Shown here piece after piece: positions 17,386-26,738 of a stretch of DNA of 64,000 nucleotides (position 1 is the stretch's first letter; each line of letters opens with the position of its first letter). The DNA is taken from the NCBI RefSeq assembly GCF_031921685.1, contig NZ_JAPDHU010000003.1:868001-932000 (forward strand). Reading direction: 5' to 3'. Made by a program: the position numbers and the translations under genes. Below the pieces are notes generated by a model. The model ran no database searches, was not told where the DNA came from, and worked only from the letters and a program-made list of their open reading frames with translations. The stretch comes from Terripilifer sp031921685 (lineage in GTDB: Bacteria; Pseudomonadota; Alphaproteobacteria; Rhizobiales; Beijerinckiaceae).

Positions 17386-18852
17386 ATGACCTTCGAGATC
17401 GCTGCCACGCCCGAGGACGCGATCGATCGGCTCGAAGCGCTTTATGATGCGGCCTGCCAGGCTCTACGTGACGATCTGCAACGCTTCTTCGACACCCATG
17501 TGCCGCCGACGGCAGAGGAACGCGCGCGCTATCGCTATCCGGTGCTCCGCGTCACTTATACGCACGCCAATGCACTGCCGCTGAGCGCGCCGACCACATG
17601 GCGCGGCTTCGCCAAATTCCCGGCGCCGGGCATCTATTCGACCACCGTCACGCAGCCCGCCGAATTCCGCGCCTACCTGCTCGACCAGCTTCGCCTGCTG
17701 GTGGAAGAATATGGCGCGACGATCGAGACCGGCGTCAGCCAGCAGGAAATCCCCTATCCTTACGCCCTCGACGGCGGCGATGAACTGGCGCGCGGCAAGG
17801 CTACCGCCGTCGAACTCGCGCGCTATTTTCCGACCCCGCTTTTGTCCTTGGTCGGCGACGAGATCGCCGATGGTACGTTCGACTTTGTCGATGGCGAGCC
17901 GCGCCCCTTGTCGTTGTTCGACGCGGTGCGGATCGATTTCTCGCTGCGCCGTCTCGTCCATTACACCGGCACCGACTGGCGCGACATGCAGCCCTGGGTG
18001 CTGCTCACCAACTATCACCGTTATGTCGATCAATTCGTTCGGCTGGGCCTGGCCGAGGTTCTGGCCGGCACCGCCGATGCTTTAGCCGTACCGGGCGGCG
18101 GCCGCATCGGCAAAGGCGACATCGATGACGGCACGGCTGAGCGGGTGATGGCGGCGCCGTGGCATCGCTTCCAGATGCCGGCCTATCATCTCATCCGCAA
18201 GAACGGCGAGGGCATTACCCTGGTCAATATCGGCGTCGGTCCCTCCAACGCCAAGAACATCACCGATCACCTCGCTGTGCTGCGGCCAAATTGCTGGCTG
18301 ATGGTCGGCCATTGCGGCGGCTTGCGGCAGGAACAGGTGATCGGCGACTATGTTCTCGCCCACGCCTATCTGCGCCAGGATCATATCCTCGACGAACTGG
18401 TGCCGCCCGACATCCCCATTCCCGCGCTTGCTGAAATTCAGGTGGCGCTTCAGGAAGCCGCCGCCGAAATCACCGGCGAGAAGGGCGAGCGTTTGAAGCG
18501 GCGTCTGCGCACCGGCACCGTCGTCACCCAGGACGATCGCAACTGGGAACTGCAATGGACCAAGGAACGCCGCCGCATCAATCAATCGCGTGCCGTCGCC
18601 GTCGACATGGAGTCAGGTACGATCGCAGCGCAGGGCTACCGTTTGCGCGTGCCTTACGGCACCTTGCTGTGCGTGTCCGACAAGCCGCTGCACGGCGAAA
18701 TCAAACTGCCGGGCGCTGCCAATGCATTTTATGAGCGCGCCGTCGGCGAACATCTGAAGATCGGGCTGCGCGCGTTAAGCAAGCTCAATGAAGCCGGCGC
18801 CACCATCCACTCGCGCAAACTGCGCAGTTTCGACGAACCACCGTTCCGCTAG
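17386..18852 (+). CDS. amn: AMP nucleosidase
   Basis: Cytoplasmic enzyme hydrolysing AMP to adenine and ribose 5-phosphate. The 488-residue length matches the family: an N-terminal Amn domain (about 1-170; TYTHANALPLSAPTTWRGFAKFP) and a C-terminal nucleoside-phosphorylase-like domain (about 260-470; LVNIGVGPSNAKNITDHLAVL, LMVGHCGGLR, VDMESGTIAAQGYR). The ATG follows AGGAGCC. It appears monocistronic. Confidence 0.95.
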   Translation: MTFEIAATPEDAIDRLEALYDAACQALRDDLQRFFDTHVPPTAEERARYRYPVLRVTYTHANALPLSAPTTWRGFAKFPAPGIYSTTVTQPAEFRAYLLDQLRLLVEEYGATIETGVSQQEIPYPYALDGGDELARGKATAVELARYFPTPLLSLVGDEIADGTFDFVDGEPRPLSLFDAVRIDFSLRRLVHYTGTDWRDMQPWVLLTNYHRYVDQFVRLGLAEVLAGTADALAVPGGGRIGKGDIDDGTAERVMAAPWHRFQMPAYHLIRKNGEGITLVNIGVGPSNAKNITDHLAVLRPNCWLMVGHCGGLRQEQVIGDYVLAHAYLRQDHILDELVPPDIPIPALAEIQVALQEAAAEITGEKGERLKRRLRTGTVVTQDDRNWELQWTKERRRINQSRAVAVDMESGTIAAQGYRLRVPYGTLLCVSDKPLHGEIKLPGAANAFYERAVGEHLKIGLRALSKLNEAGATIHSRKLRSFDEPPFR

Positions 18853-18890
18853 ACGGGACGTCTTCCAATAATCTTTCAAGGGAGGAGTTC

Positions 18891-19910
18891 ATGATTGTTC
18901 GCTTGGGCATTGTCGCGGCTATCGCAAGCATGGGCCTTACGCCCGCGAAAGCTCAAACCTCGACGACACAGTCATATATATCAAAGTCACCCATCTACCT
19001 GGTCATTGGTTACGCGCCAGGAGGAAGTTATGATCTCTATGCTCGCCTGGTAGCTCGCTTCCTTGGCAAGCATATGCCTGGACAGCCAGCTATCGTTCCC
19101 CAAAACATGCCGGGCGCGGGGTCCCTGCAAGCTGCCAACTACATCTACGCAGTTGCCCCCAAAGACGGGTCAGCCATCGCCGCTCTCGGCGAAACGATCG
19201 CGATGGAACAGGCCTTGCAAAATCCGGGAGCTCGGTATGACGCAACGAAGCTAACTTGGATCGGGCGCATCGCATCGAGCAACAACATTCATCTTGTTTG
19301 GCATTCGGCCAAGGCACAGTCGATTGAGGATGTTAAATCGATAGAGATGTCCGTGGCAGGTACTGGCCCGGCCAATTTGGCCGAGACGGTCCCCAAGCTT
19401 CTCAATAGCCTTCTTGGAACCAAATTTAAGATCGTATCCGGCTACCCGTCGTCCGGACCGGCCATGTTGGCGATGGAGCGTGGCGAAGTCGATGGAACCG
19501 CAACGTCCTGGGCAGTCGTTAAAGCGCAGCATCAGGCTTGGCTCAAAGATAAGCAGGTGCGGATCATTCTGCAAGATGTGCCGGAACGCGATCCGGAACT
19601 TCCAGACGTTCCCACTCTTCTTGAACTCGCAAAAAATGATGCCGACAGGCAGTTACTCAGGCTCTACGCATCAGGCGGGGCCATAGGCCGCGCATATACA
19701 GCTCCGCCGAATCTACCTGCGGCAGCGGCGGCGGCATTACGCGACGGCTTTCAAAAAATGACGCAAGATCCAGATCTGCTCGCAGATGCCGCCAAGATGC
19801 AAGTTTCCATCGAACCGGCAGATCATCAGCTTCTGCAGCAGGTCGTCGAACAGACCGTCAAGGTAGACGACAGCATACGAAAGCGGGTGCGTGAAATATT
19901 CGGCAACTGA
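18891..19910 (+). CDS. Orphan Bug/TctC-type periplasmic binding protein
   Basis: A 339-residue protein with a signal peptide (MIVRLGIVAAIASMGLTPAKAQ). The Bug fold spans about 30-335, with the opening blocks VIGYAPGGSYDLYARLVARFLGKHMPG and NMPGAGSLQAANYIY typical of tripartite tricarboxylate receptors. No TctA/TctB membrane partners are nearby. The gene is visibly more AT-rich than its neighbours (several 60-base lines near 48-53% GC) and uses codons such as ATA and AAA more freely, suggesting recent acquisition. The strong GGGAGGAG ribosome site supports the start. The ligand is unknown, probably a carboxylate. Confidence 0.85.
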   Translation: MIVRLGIVAAIASMGLTPAKAQTSTTQSYISKSPIYLVIGYAPGGSYDLYARLVARFLGKHMPGQPAIVPQNMPGAGSLQAANYIYAVAPKDGSAIAALGETIAMEQALQNPGARYDATKLTWIGRIASSNNIHLVWHSAKAQSIEDVKSIEMSVAGTGPANLAETVPKLLNSLLGTKFKIVSGYPSSGPAMLAMERGEVDGTATSWAVVKAQHQAWLKDKQVRIILQDVPERDPELPDVPTLLELAKNDADRQLLRLYASGGAIGRAYTAPPNLPAAAAAALRDGFQKMTQDPDLLADAAKMQVSIEPADHQLLQQVVEQTVKVDDSIRKRVREIFGN

Positions 19911-19925
19911 TCTCCAAGGCCGCGA

Positions 19926-20258
19926 TCAGCGCGTCACATCGCTGATCCAGCGCAAATAAGGTCCATGCCCTTCGGCGATGGCGATGCGCACGATCTCCGG
20001 CACTTCATAGACGTGGACCATGCGGATCGCCTGCTCCACGTCGGCATAGTCGCCGGATTTGATCTTGGCGCGAATTTCGATTTCCGGTTCGTCGCGCAGC
20101 CTGTCCTCCCAGACATAGAGACTTTCGATCCGCTGAAGCTGTACGCAGGCGGCCAACTTATCCGACAGCAGACGCTCGGCGATGAGCCGGGCATTGTCGT
20201 CGCTGCTCGTCGTGGTCACGACGATCGAATAGCCGCTATCGGAGGCCGGTTCGGTCAT
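19926..20258 (-). CDS. cutA: Divalent cation tolerance protein CutA
   Basis: A small cytoplasmic trimeric protein of 110 residues. CutA blocks seen are SIVVTTTSSDDNARLIAERLL, KLAACVQLQRIESLYVWE, EIEIRAKI and VYEVPEIVRIAIAEGHGPYLRWI. The frame extends upstream inside hemH, but the ATG at 20258 overlaps the hemH stop (ATGA), the usual coupled arrangement, and gives the family length. The biochemical role of CutA is poorly defined despite its name. Confidence 0.92.
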   Translation of the reverse strand: MTEPASDSGYSIVVTTTSSDDNARLIAERLLSDKLAACVQLQRIESLYVWEDRLRDEPEIEIRAKIKSGDYADVEQAIRMVHVYEVPEIVRIAIAEGHGPYLRWISDVTR

Positions 20259-21313
20259 ATCCACCCCTGCAGTTCGCGCCGCACCACATGCGCAAGGACG
20301 TTCATCCCCGCGTCCGTATCGTTCAGGCAGTCGATCCGGGCGAAATGCTCGCCGCCCGCGCCCAAAAAGATGTCGCGCACCTCGACGCCGATTTCCTCGA
20401 TCGTCTCGACACAATCGGACACGAAGCCAGGTGCCACGATAGCGATCCGTTTGACGCCGCGCTGCGCCATCTCGCGTACGGTCGCGTCAAGATAAGGCTT
20501 GATCCATTCGGTGCGGCCGAAACGGGACTGATAAGCGAGCGGCATCCGCGCGTCGCTGAACCCGAGCTTCTGCCGCAAGAGCCGCACGGTCTCGACGCAT
20601 TGCGCGGCATAAGGATCGCCCTTGTCCACATAACTTTGTGGAATGCCATGAAACGAGGCGATCACCGCCTCGGGCTCGAAATCGAGCTTGGCCAGGGCGT
20701 CACGCACGCTCTGCGCCAAAGCATCGATGTAAACGGGATCGTCGTGCCAGGGCGGCGCTATGCGCGTCACCGGCTGCCAGCGCATGGTCTTCAAGGCGGC
20801 GAAAGCCTTGTCGGCCACAGTCGCCGAAGCGGAAGCGGCATATTGCGGATAGAGCGGCACACACAGGATGCGGTCGCAGCCCTGTGCCTGCAAAGCCTCG
20901 AGGCGCGACTTGATCGATGGATTGCCGTAGCGCATGCCCCAATCGACCACGACCGGACGCGCCGGATCGCCCAGCGCCCCTTCGCCGATCAGCCGTGCGA
21001 GCCGCTGCGCCTGCGCCCGCGTATAAGTGCGCAACGGGCTCTCGTTGCGGTCCTTGTTCCAGATCGTCGCATATTTGCGCCCAGAGAGACTGGGGCGGAT
21101 CGTCAAAATGGCAAGATTGAGGATCGGCCACCACAGAAGCTTGGGCACCTCGATCACACGGGGATCCGACAGGAACTCCTTCAGATAGCGACGCATCGCC
21201 CAGTAGTCGGTCGCGTCAGGCGTGCCGAGATTGACGATCAACACGCCAACCTTGCCGGAAGGATAAGCTGGACTGTCGCTGGTTGCGGCGCCGGCGGCGC
21301 TGGCTTCTGTCAT
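20255..21313 (-). CDS. hemH: Ferrochelatase
   Basis: Inserts Fe(II) into protoporphyrin IX, the last step of protohaem synthesis. Family blocks include VGVLIVNLGTPDATDYWAMRRYLKEFLSDPRV near the N-terminus and VIASFHGIPQSYVDKGDPY with the catalytic-site histidine in SFHG. The C-terminal block IAIVAPGFVSDCVETIEEI is also present. The length of 352 residues is normal for a proteobacterial enzyme. It is translationally coupled to cutA by a 4-bp overlap. Confidence 0.95.
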   Translation of the reverse strand: MTEASAAGAATSDSPAYPSGKVGVLIVNLGTPDATDYWAMRRYLKEFLSDPRVIEVPKLLWWPILNLAILTIRPSLSGRKYATIWNKDRNESPLRTYTRAQAQRLARLIGEGALGDPARPVVVDWGMRYGNPSIKSRLEALQAQGCDRILCVPLYPQYAASASATVADKAFAALKTMRWQPVTRIAPPWHDDPVYIDALAQSVRDALAKLDFEPEAVIASFHGIPQSYVDKGDPYAAQCVETVRLLRQKLGFSDARMPLAYQSRFGRTEWIKPYLDATVREMAQRGVKRIAIVAPGFVSDCVETIEEIGVEVRDIFLGAGGEHFARIDCLNDTDAGMNVLAHVVRRELQGWI

Positions 21314-21504
21314 GAGGTCGCTATCAAAACTATGCGATGTGGATAAGGATTAACTTGATTTAGGCCCCGGAGACTGAAAAGTCGATCCGGCCCTTTGCGC
21401 ACACCTGGAAAGGTGCGGAACCCATGCTACCATCCGGTTCGCGGAATCGGCTGGGAACAAGGCCGCCGCATGGGGAAATGCCGCAAGGAAGGATCAGTCT
21501 CCAG

Positions 21505-22815
21505 ATGGCGCAATGGGAGCAGAGTATCGAGCGTGCCTTGTCACGTGTCGTCGATGTGCGGCCCCAGGAAGTCCGGGCCATGCTCTGGGCCTTCGCCTAT
21601 TTCTTCTGCCTGCTGACCAGCTACTACGTCCTGCGCCCGGTGCGCGACGAAATGGGCGTCGCCGGCGGCGTGCGCAACATGCCCTGGCTGTTTTCCGCCA
21701 CGTTGATCACCATGCTGGTGGCCGTGCCCATTTATGGTGCGCTCGTGGCTCGGCTTCCCCGCGCGCGCTTCATTCCGCTGGTCTATCATTTCTTCGCCCT
21801 CAATCTCGTTCTCTTCTGGCTGCTTCTATCCTTCCGCATCTTTCCGGGAGAAGCGGCGCGCGCCTTCTTCGTCTGGATCAGCATTTTCAACCTCTTCGTC
21901 GTCTCAATCTTCTGGTCGTTCCTGGCTGATCTCTTCCGCACCGAACAGGCGAAGCGTCTCTTCGGCTTTGTCGCTGCCGGCGGGACGGCCGGCGCCTTGC
22001 TGGGACCAACGCTGACCGTTTCGCTCGCCGGCCTTCTTGGCCCCGCCAATCTGCTTCTCGTCGCCATGATCTTTCTGGAGATCGCTGTGTTCTGCGCCTT
22101 GCGCCTGGAGCGCACGGCCGAGCGCACCGAGCCGATCGAAGCCGAGAAAGCGCCGAAGGCGATCGGCGGCAATCCCTTCGCCGGCTTCTCGCTGATCCTG
22201 CGCTCGCCTTATCTCGCCGGCATCGCTCTGTGGGTCGTACTCCTGTCGCTCGCCGGCACCTTTCTCTATTTTGCCCAAGCCGAACTCGTTTCCGCCGCCT
22301 CCGGCGATCCGGCGACGCGCACGCGCATTTTCGCCACCATCGACCTGGCCTCGGGGCTGTTGACCCTGGTCGTGCAATTTCTCGCCACCGGCCGCCTCAT
22401 CCAGCGTTTTGGCACCGGACCGGCCGTGGCTTTCCTGCCGCTCATCTTCGCGATCGGCTTTGCCATTCTTGCCGCACAACCGTTGCTGGTCGTTGCCATG
22501 GCCTTCCAGTCCTTGCAGCGCACTTCCAATTTCGCCATCTCCAATCCCGCCCGCGAAATGCTGTTCACCTCGGTCGACCGGGAGGAGAAATACAAAGCCA
22601 AGAACATCATCGACGGCGCGCTGTTCCGTGGCGCCGATGCGCTGTGGGCCTGGGCCTTCACGGCGCTGCGCGGCACCGGCCTCGACGTCACCGGCATCGC
22701 CCTCCTCACCATCCCCATCGCGCTCGGCTGGCTGGTGCTGGCGCTGGGCCTCGGACGCGCGCAGGACAAACGCTCCGCGCAACAAACGACCGCACTCACA
22801 GGAGAAAAGACATGA
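21505..22815 (+). CDS. Nucleotide-transporter-like (NTT/Npt-related) MFS membrane protein
   Basis: A 436-residue protein with about 11-12 hydrophobic segments, for example AFAYFFCLLTSYYVLRPVRDEMG, ISIFNLFVVSIFWSFLADLF and GFVAAGGTAGALLGPTL. The pattern resembles bacterial relatives of the ATP/ADP translocase family (COG3202-like), which in free-living bacteria are usually annotated simply as MFS transporters. The ATG at 21505 follows AAGGAAGGA; earlier ATGs at 21424 and 21478 are possible. It overlaps the aldo/keto reductase gene by 4 bp. The cargo cannot be inferred. Confidence 0.6.
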   Translation: MAQWEQSIERALSRVVDVRPQEVRAMLWAFAYFFCLLTSYYVLRPVRDEMGVAGGVRNMPWLFSATLITMLVAVPIYGALVARLPRARFIPLVYHFFALNLVLFWLLLSFRIFPGEAARAFFVWISIFNLFVVSIFWSFLADLFRTEQAKRLFGFVAAGGTAGALLGPTLTVSLAGLLGPANLLLVAMIFLEIAVFCALRLERTAERTEPIEAEKAPKAIGGNPFAGFSLILRSPYLAGIALWVVLLSLAGTFLYFAQAELVSAASGDPATRTRIFATIDLASGLLTLVVQFLATGRLIQRFGTGPAVAFLPLIFAIGFAILAAQPLLVVAMAFQSLQRTSNFAISNPAREMLFTSVDREEKYKAKNIIDGALFRGADALWAWAFTALRGTGLDVTGIALLTIPIALGWLVLALGLGRAQDKRSAQQTTALTGEKT

Positions 22816-23747
22816 AGGCCAACATCGATCTGACGCGCCGTGAAACTTTGACCCTGACCGCCGCGGCGGGCTTCGCCGCCCTCGCGCCCAGCCTGCCGGC
22901 TTCGGCGCAATCGAGCGGCATTCTCGCCCGCAAGATTCCTTCCAGCGGCGAAATGCTGCCCGTGGTCGGCATCGGCACCGCCATCATTTTCGATTTCGAC
23001 AAGTCGGACCAGACCAAGCTCAACGAACGCGCCGAGGTGATCAAGGCTCTCGTCGCGGGCGGCGGCCGATTGATCGACACCGCGCCCTCCTATGGCCTGG
23101 CCGAGGATCGGCTCGGCGATCTCTTCGCCATGACCGGCCTGCGCGATCGCATTTTCCTGGCCGGCAAAGTGCGCGTCGCCAGCCGCGAGGATACGATCGC
23201 CGAGCAGAAAGCCTCCTTCGCCAAGATGAAGATCGATCGCATCGATCTGATGCAGCTCCACAACGTGCGCGATGCCAACCAGCATCTCGATCTCTTGCGC
23301 GAATGGAAGAAGTCTTCCTTATGCAAATATATCGGCATCACCTCGTCGTTCGACCGCGACTATCATGCGGTCGAACAGACTTTGAAGCGCGAGAAGCCGG
23401 ATTTCTTCCAGATCGACTATTCGATGGTCGATCGCAATTCGGAGGAACGGCTGATCCCCACCGCCGCCGATTCAGGCTGCGCCATTCTGACCAACCTGCC
23501 TTTCGGTCGCGGCAAGTTCTTTCAGAAAGTCGCCGGCAAACCGTTGCCCGATTTCGCCAAGGAGATCGAGGTGACGAGCTGGGCGCAATATGCGCTGAAA
23601 TGGCTGCTCGGCAATCCGGCGATCAATGGCGTGATCCCGGGCACCGACAAGCCGCAATATATGGTCGACAATCTCAAGGCCGGCATGGGTCCGTTGCCGG
23701 ATGCGACCATGCGCAAGCGCATGGTCGATCACTTCGAGCAGCTCTGA
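22812..23747 (+). CDS. Tat-exported aldo/keto reductase
   Basis: A 311-residue protein. A twin-arginine leader (TRRETLTLTAAAGFAAL..., cleavage near ASAQ) is followed by an aldo/keto reductase barrel. The catalytic tetrad is visible: D89 and Y94 (IDTAPSYG), K119 (LAGKV) and H150 (LMQLHN). Aldo/keto reductases are NADPH enzymes, so an exported one would need to carry its cofactor through Tat. The ATG at 22812 overlaps the stop of the upstream transporter (ATGA). The substrate is unknown. Confidence 0.88.
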   Translation: MKANIDLTRRETLTLTAAAGFAALAPSLPASAQSSGILARKIPSSGEMLPVVGIGTAIIFDFDKSDQTKLNERAEVIKALVAGGGRLIDTAPSYGLAEDRLGDLFAMTGLRDRIFLAGKVRVASREDTIAEQKASFAKMKIDRIDLMQLHNVRDANQHLDLLREWKKSSLCKYIGITSSFDRDYHAVEQTLKREKPDFFQIDYSMVDRNSEERLIPTAADSGCAILTNLPFGRGKFFQKVAGKPLPDFAKEIEVTSWAQYALKWLLGNPAINGVIPGTDKPQYMVDNLKAGMGPLPDATMRKRMVDHFEQL

Positions 23748-23752
23748 TTGGC

Positions 23753-24553
23753 CTACCGCCACAGCCCGTGGAAATGATGCACGGGCCCGTGGCCGGAGCC
23801 GACCTGCAATTGATCGGCGGCTCGCAGCGCCGCCGTCAGATAGTCCTTGGCGCTCGCCGTCGCTTCGAACAACGACTGGCCCTTGGCCAGTTGCGCGGCG
23901 ATCGCCGAGGACAAAGTACAGCCCGTGCCATGGGTGTTCTTGGTGTCGACGCGACCAGCGCGCAGAACACGCGCATCGGTGCCGTCGAACAAAACGTCTT
24001 CGGCATAGTCTCCGCCCAGATGGCCGCCTTTGACGAGCACCGCCGGCGCGCCCTGCCCGTGCAGGATGCGCGCGAGCTGCTCCAGTCCGGCCGTATCTTG
24101 CGGTTCCGCGCTGCCGCTAAGCCGCACGGCCTCGGGAATATTCGGCGTGATCACGGTGGCAAGCGGAAACAGATACCGCTTGATCGCATCGATTACATCG
24201 GGCGAGCCAAGCGACGCGCCGCTGGTCGCCACCAGCACGGGATCGAGAACGATATTGCGCGCGCCATGACGCTTCAGCCGATCGGCCACGACTTCGACGA
24301 CCGCGCCTGACGCCAGCATGCCTATTTTCACCGCATCGACCCGCACGTCGGCGAAAATCGCATCGATCTGCGCGCCGACGAATTCGGGCGGTGGAATGTG
24401 AACGCCGGTGACGCCCCGCGTGTTCTGCGCGGTCAATGCGGTCAACACCGCCGTGCCGTAGCAGCCGAGCGCCGAGAATGTCTTCAGATCGGCCTGAATG
24501 CCGGCACCGCCCGACGGATCCGAGCCAGCCACCGACAGCACATGTGCAATCAT
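23753..24553 (-). CDS. thiD: Hydroxymethylpyrimidine/phosphomethylpyrimidine kinase
   Basis: Thiamine synthesis enzyme phosphorylating HMP and HMP-P. The ribokinase-fold blocks are clear: SVAGSDPSGGAGIQADLKTF at the N-terminus, LTALTAQNTRGV, and the C-terminal anion-hole motif HGTGCTLSSAIAA. The ATG at 24553 overlaps the stop of the DUF2937 gene (ATGA) and gives 266 residues, the family length. The longer upstream frame is not supported. It is convergent with the aldo/keto reductase, 5 bp away. Confidence 0.94.
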   Translation of the reverse strand: MIAHVLSVAGSDPSGGAGIQADLKTFSALGCYGTAVLTALTAQNTRGVTGVHIPPPEFVGAQIDAIFADVRVDAVKIGMLASGAVVEVVADRLKRHGARNIVLDPVLVATSGASLGSPDVIDAIKRYLFPLATVITPNIPEAVRLSGSAEPQDTAGLEQLARILHGQGAPAVLVKGGHLGGDYAEDVLFDGTDARVLRAGRVDTKNTHGTGCTLSSAIAAQLAKGQSLFEATASAKDYLTAALRAADQLQVGSGHGPVHHFHGLWR

Positions 24554-25065
24554 ACTCTTAAACCCTGCTTTGCGGCGCGACGCCGCCGCCGAAGAACGAT
24601 GGGAAGGAACACCAAGCGCACCAAGCCCCAACCGGCCACCGCCCCTGCCGCCGTAGTGATTGCGCCTTCGCTGGTCAATGGCACGGCCGGCTCGAAATCG
24701 TCCATGGCCCGCCGCGCCACGTCCTGATCGAAATGGCCGAGCATGACGCCGACACGCGCCAGCGGGCCGGCGCTGGCATATTCGATCAATTGCTGGCGCA
24801 ACCGCACAAGCCTCGCGCTATTTTCCTGCATATGGGCGCCCTGCTGGCGCACCAATTCGTCCGCATTGGTCTTCATGCGGGCGATGCCTTCTTCACGAGT
24901 CAGATTGAGGCGCGACGCATCCGCATCGAAGGCCGCCAGAACACGCGCCAGTTCATCGATCGCACCGCCCAGCCGCTGCCGGTACTGCTGCGAAAATTCC
25001 GGCAATTGCGATGTCACCAACCCCAGAGCCAGCGCGACCGCCAGCGCGAAGTACCGCAGGATCAT
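24550..25065 (-). CDS. DUF2937 family membrane protein
   Basis: A 171-residue protein. One N-terminal hydrophobic segment (MILRYFALAVALALGLVTSQLPEFSQQY) is followed by a charged helical middle (about 30-110), and a second hydrophobic segment lies near 130-160 (GAITTAAGAVAGWGLVRLVFLPIVL), ending in a basic tail. This matches the DUF2937 architecture, whose function is unknown. It is coupled to thiD by a 4-bp overlap, but there is no known thiamine link. Confidence 0.75.
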   Translation of the reverse strand: MILRYFALAVALALGLVTSQLPEFSQQYRQRLGGAIDELARVLAAFDADASRLNLTREEGIARMKTNADELVRQQGAHMQENSARLVRLRQQLIEYASAGPLARVGVMLGHFDQDVARRAMDDFEPAVPLTSEGAITTAAGAVAGWGLVRLVFLPIVLRRRRRAAKQGLRV

Positions 25066-25102
25066 CAGGTTTCTCCGCGCCCGCCGTCAGGGACCGCACG
25101 CC

Positions 25103-25417
<315 letters not shown>

Positions 25418-25529
25418 TTTCGTCTCCAACACGCCGCCCGCCGGCGCGGGCGGCAGCCGTGACTGATATAGGCATCCCCCACCCCGGATGGCCAGAGCGA
25501 TTGTCGGGGAATATCAGGCCAACAGACGA

Positions 25530-26543
25530 TCAGCCTTTCGGTTCCATATTGGCGATCTTCACGTAGCGACCCCAATCCTTGATGTCCTGAAGCATCAGTT
25601 TTTGAGCGTCCTCCGGCCCCACGATGAAGGGATCGGAACCGAATTCCGCCAGCCATTTCTTGGTTTCCGGCTTTTCCGCCATCTGGATGAACGCCTTGCT
25701 GATCTGCGCCTTGATCGGCTCCGGCACCCCCTTGGGCACCGCCACGCCCCACCAGCCGACGACATCGACGCCAGGAACGCCGCTTTCGTTCATCGTCGGG
25801 ATATCCGGCGCGGTGGTCATCCGCTCCTTGGAACTCAAGGCCAGCACCCGCATCTTGCCGTTGCGATGGAACGGCATGGCGAAGATCGGATCGTACATCA
25901 TGCAGTCGATATTGCCGCTCTCGAGATCGTTCACCGAATCCGCCGCGGTCCGGTAAGGCACTTCGACCATTTTGAGTTTCAGAATGTCCTTCATCAGCGC
26001 TCCGGCGACCTGCCCGGTCGGCGCCGTCGTGCCATAGCTTGCCTTATCGCCCTTCTGCTGCAAGGTCTTGATCAGATCCTGCAAGGTCTTGTGCGGGCTC
26101 TTGGCGCCAACCGTCACCGTAAAAGGCAAACGGCAGACGCTGCCCAGGACATCGAACGCTTTGGCTGCGTCATAGCCCGGATCCTTGAACAGCGACATGT
26201 TGGCAGCGATGGCGCTCGGCGCATGGATGAGGATCGTATAGCCGTCCGGCTTGGCACGGGCGGCGAAATTGATGGCGAGATTGCCGCTGGCGCCCACCTT
26301 GTTCTCGACGATCACCGTGCCGCCCAGGAACGGCCGCATGTTCTCGGCGAAATAACGGGCGAACACATCGGCACCGCTGCCGGCAGGGAAAGCACAGATG
26401 ACGCGTACTTCCCGCGACGGATATTTTTCCTGCCCCCAAACCGGCGTGCCCAAGGCCGATGCCGTCACCAAGGCAGCGCCAGAACCGAGCATGTCGCGGC
26501 GCGTGATCGCAGCCGATAGCGTACCCAGGCGTTTGCTGTGCAT
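25530..26543 (-). CDS. Bug/TctC-type periplasmic binding protein
   Basis: A 337-residue protein. A Tat-like leader (ITRRDMLGSGAALVTASALG) is followed by the Bug fold with VICAFPAGSGADVFARYFAENM, VENKVGASGNLAI and a C-terminal KKWLAEFGSDPF block. The ATG at 26543 follows GGGAGG. The frame runs open to 27440 but that part is antisense to the carbonic anhydrase gene. No tripartite transporter membrane genes are adjacent, so it is an orphan receptor. The composition is like that of the surrounding genes, unlike the orphan at 18.9 kb. Confidence 0.87.
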   Translation of the reverse strand: MHSKRLGTLSAAITRRDMLGSGAALVTASALGTPVWGQEKYPSREVRVICAFPAGSGADVFARYFAENMRPFLGGTVIVENKVGASGNLAINFAARAKPDGYTILIHAPSAIAANMSLFKDPGYDAAKAFDVLGSVCRLPFTVTVGAKSPHKTLQDLIKTLQQKGDKASYGTTAPTGQVAGALMKDILKLKMVEVPYRTAADSVNDLESGNIDCMMYDPIFAMPFHRNGKMRVLALSSKERMTTAPDIPTMNESGVPGVDVVGWWGVAVPKGVPEPIKAQISKAFIQMAEKPETKKWLAEFGSDPFIVGPEDAQKLMLQDIKDWGRYVKIANMEPKG

Positions 26544-26738
26544 GAATGCCCCTCCCTTTGATGGCACAACGGTTTCAGCGATCGTTTGCGCCTTGATGGC
26601 GGCTAGATTGGCGACAATCACGACCGGGAGCAAGCGCTCAAATGGCAAAGGTCCCTGGCTGCCATAGCCAAGGCTTGCTATCACCAGGGCCGGGCGATAG
26701 GCATCCTGCATGTCACGGCTGATCAGGGAACAGGATCG

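Noticed and set aside
22230..22811. N-terminal extension of the aldo/keto reductase
   Set aside because: It lies in an alternative frame of the upstream transporter gene and is Arg/His-rich; the ATG at 22812 starts the Tat signal.
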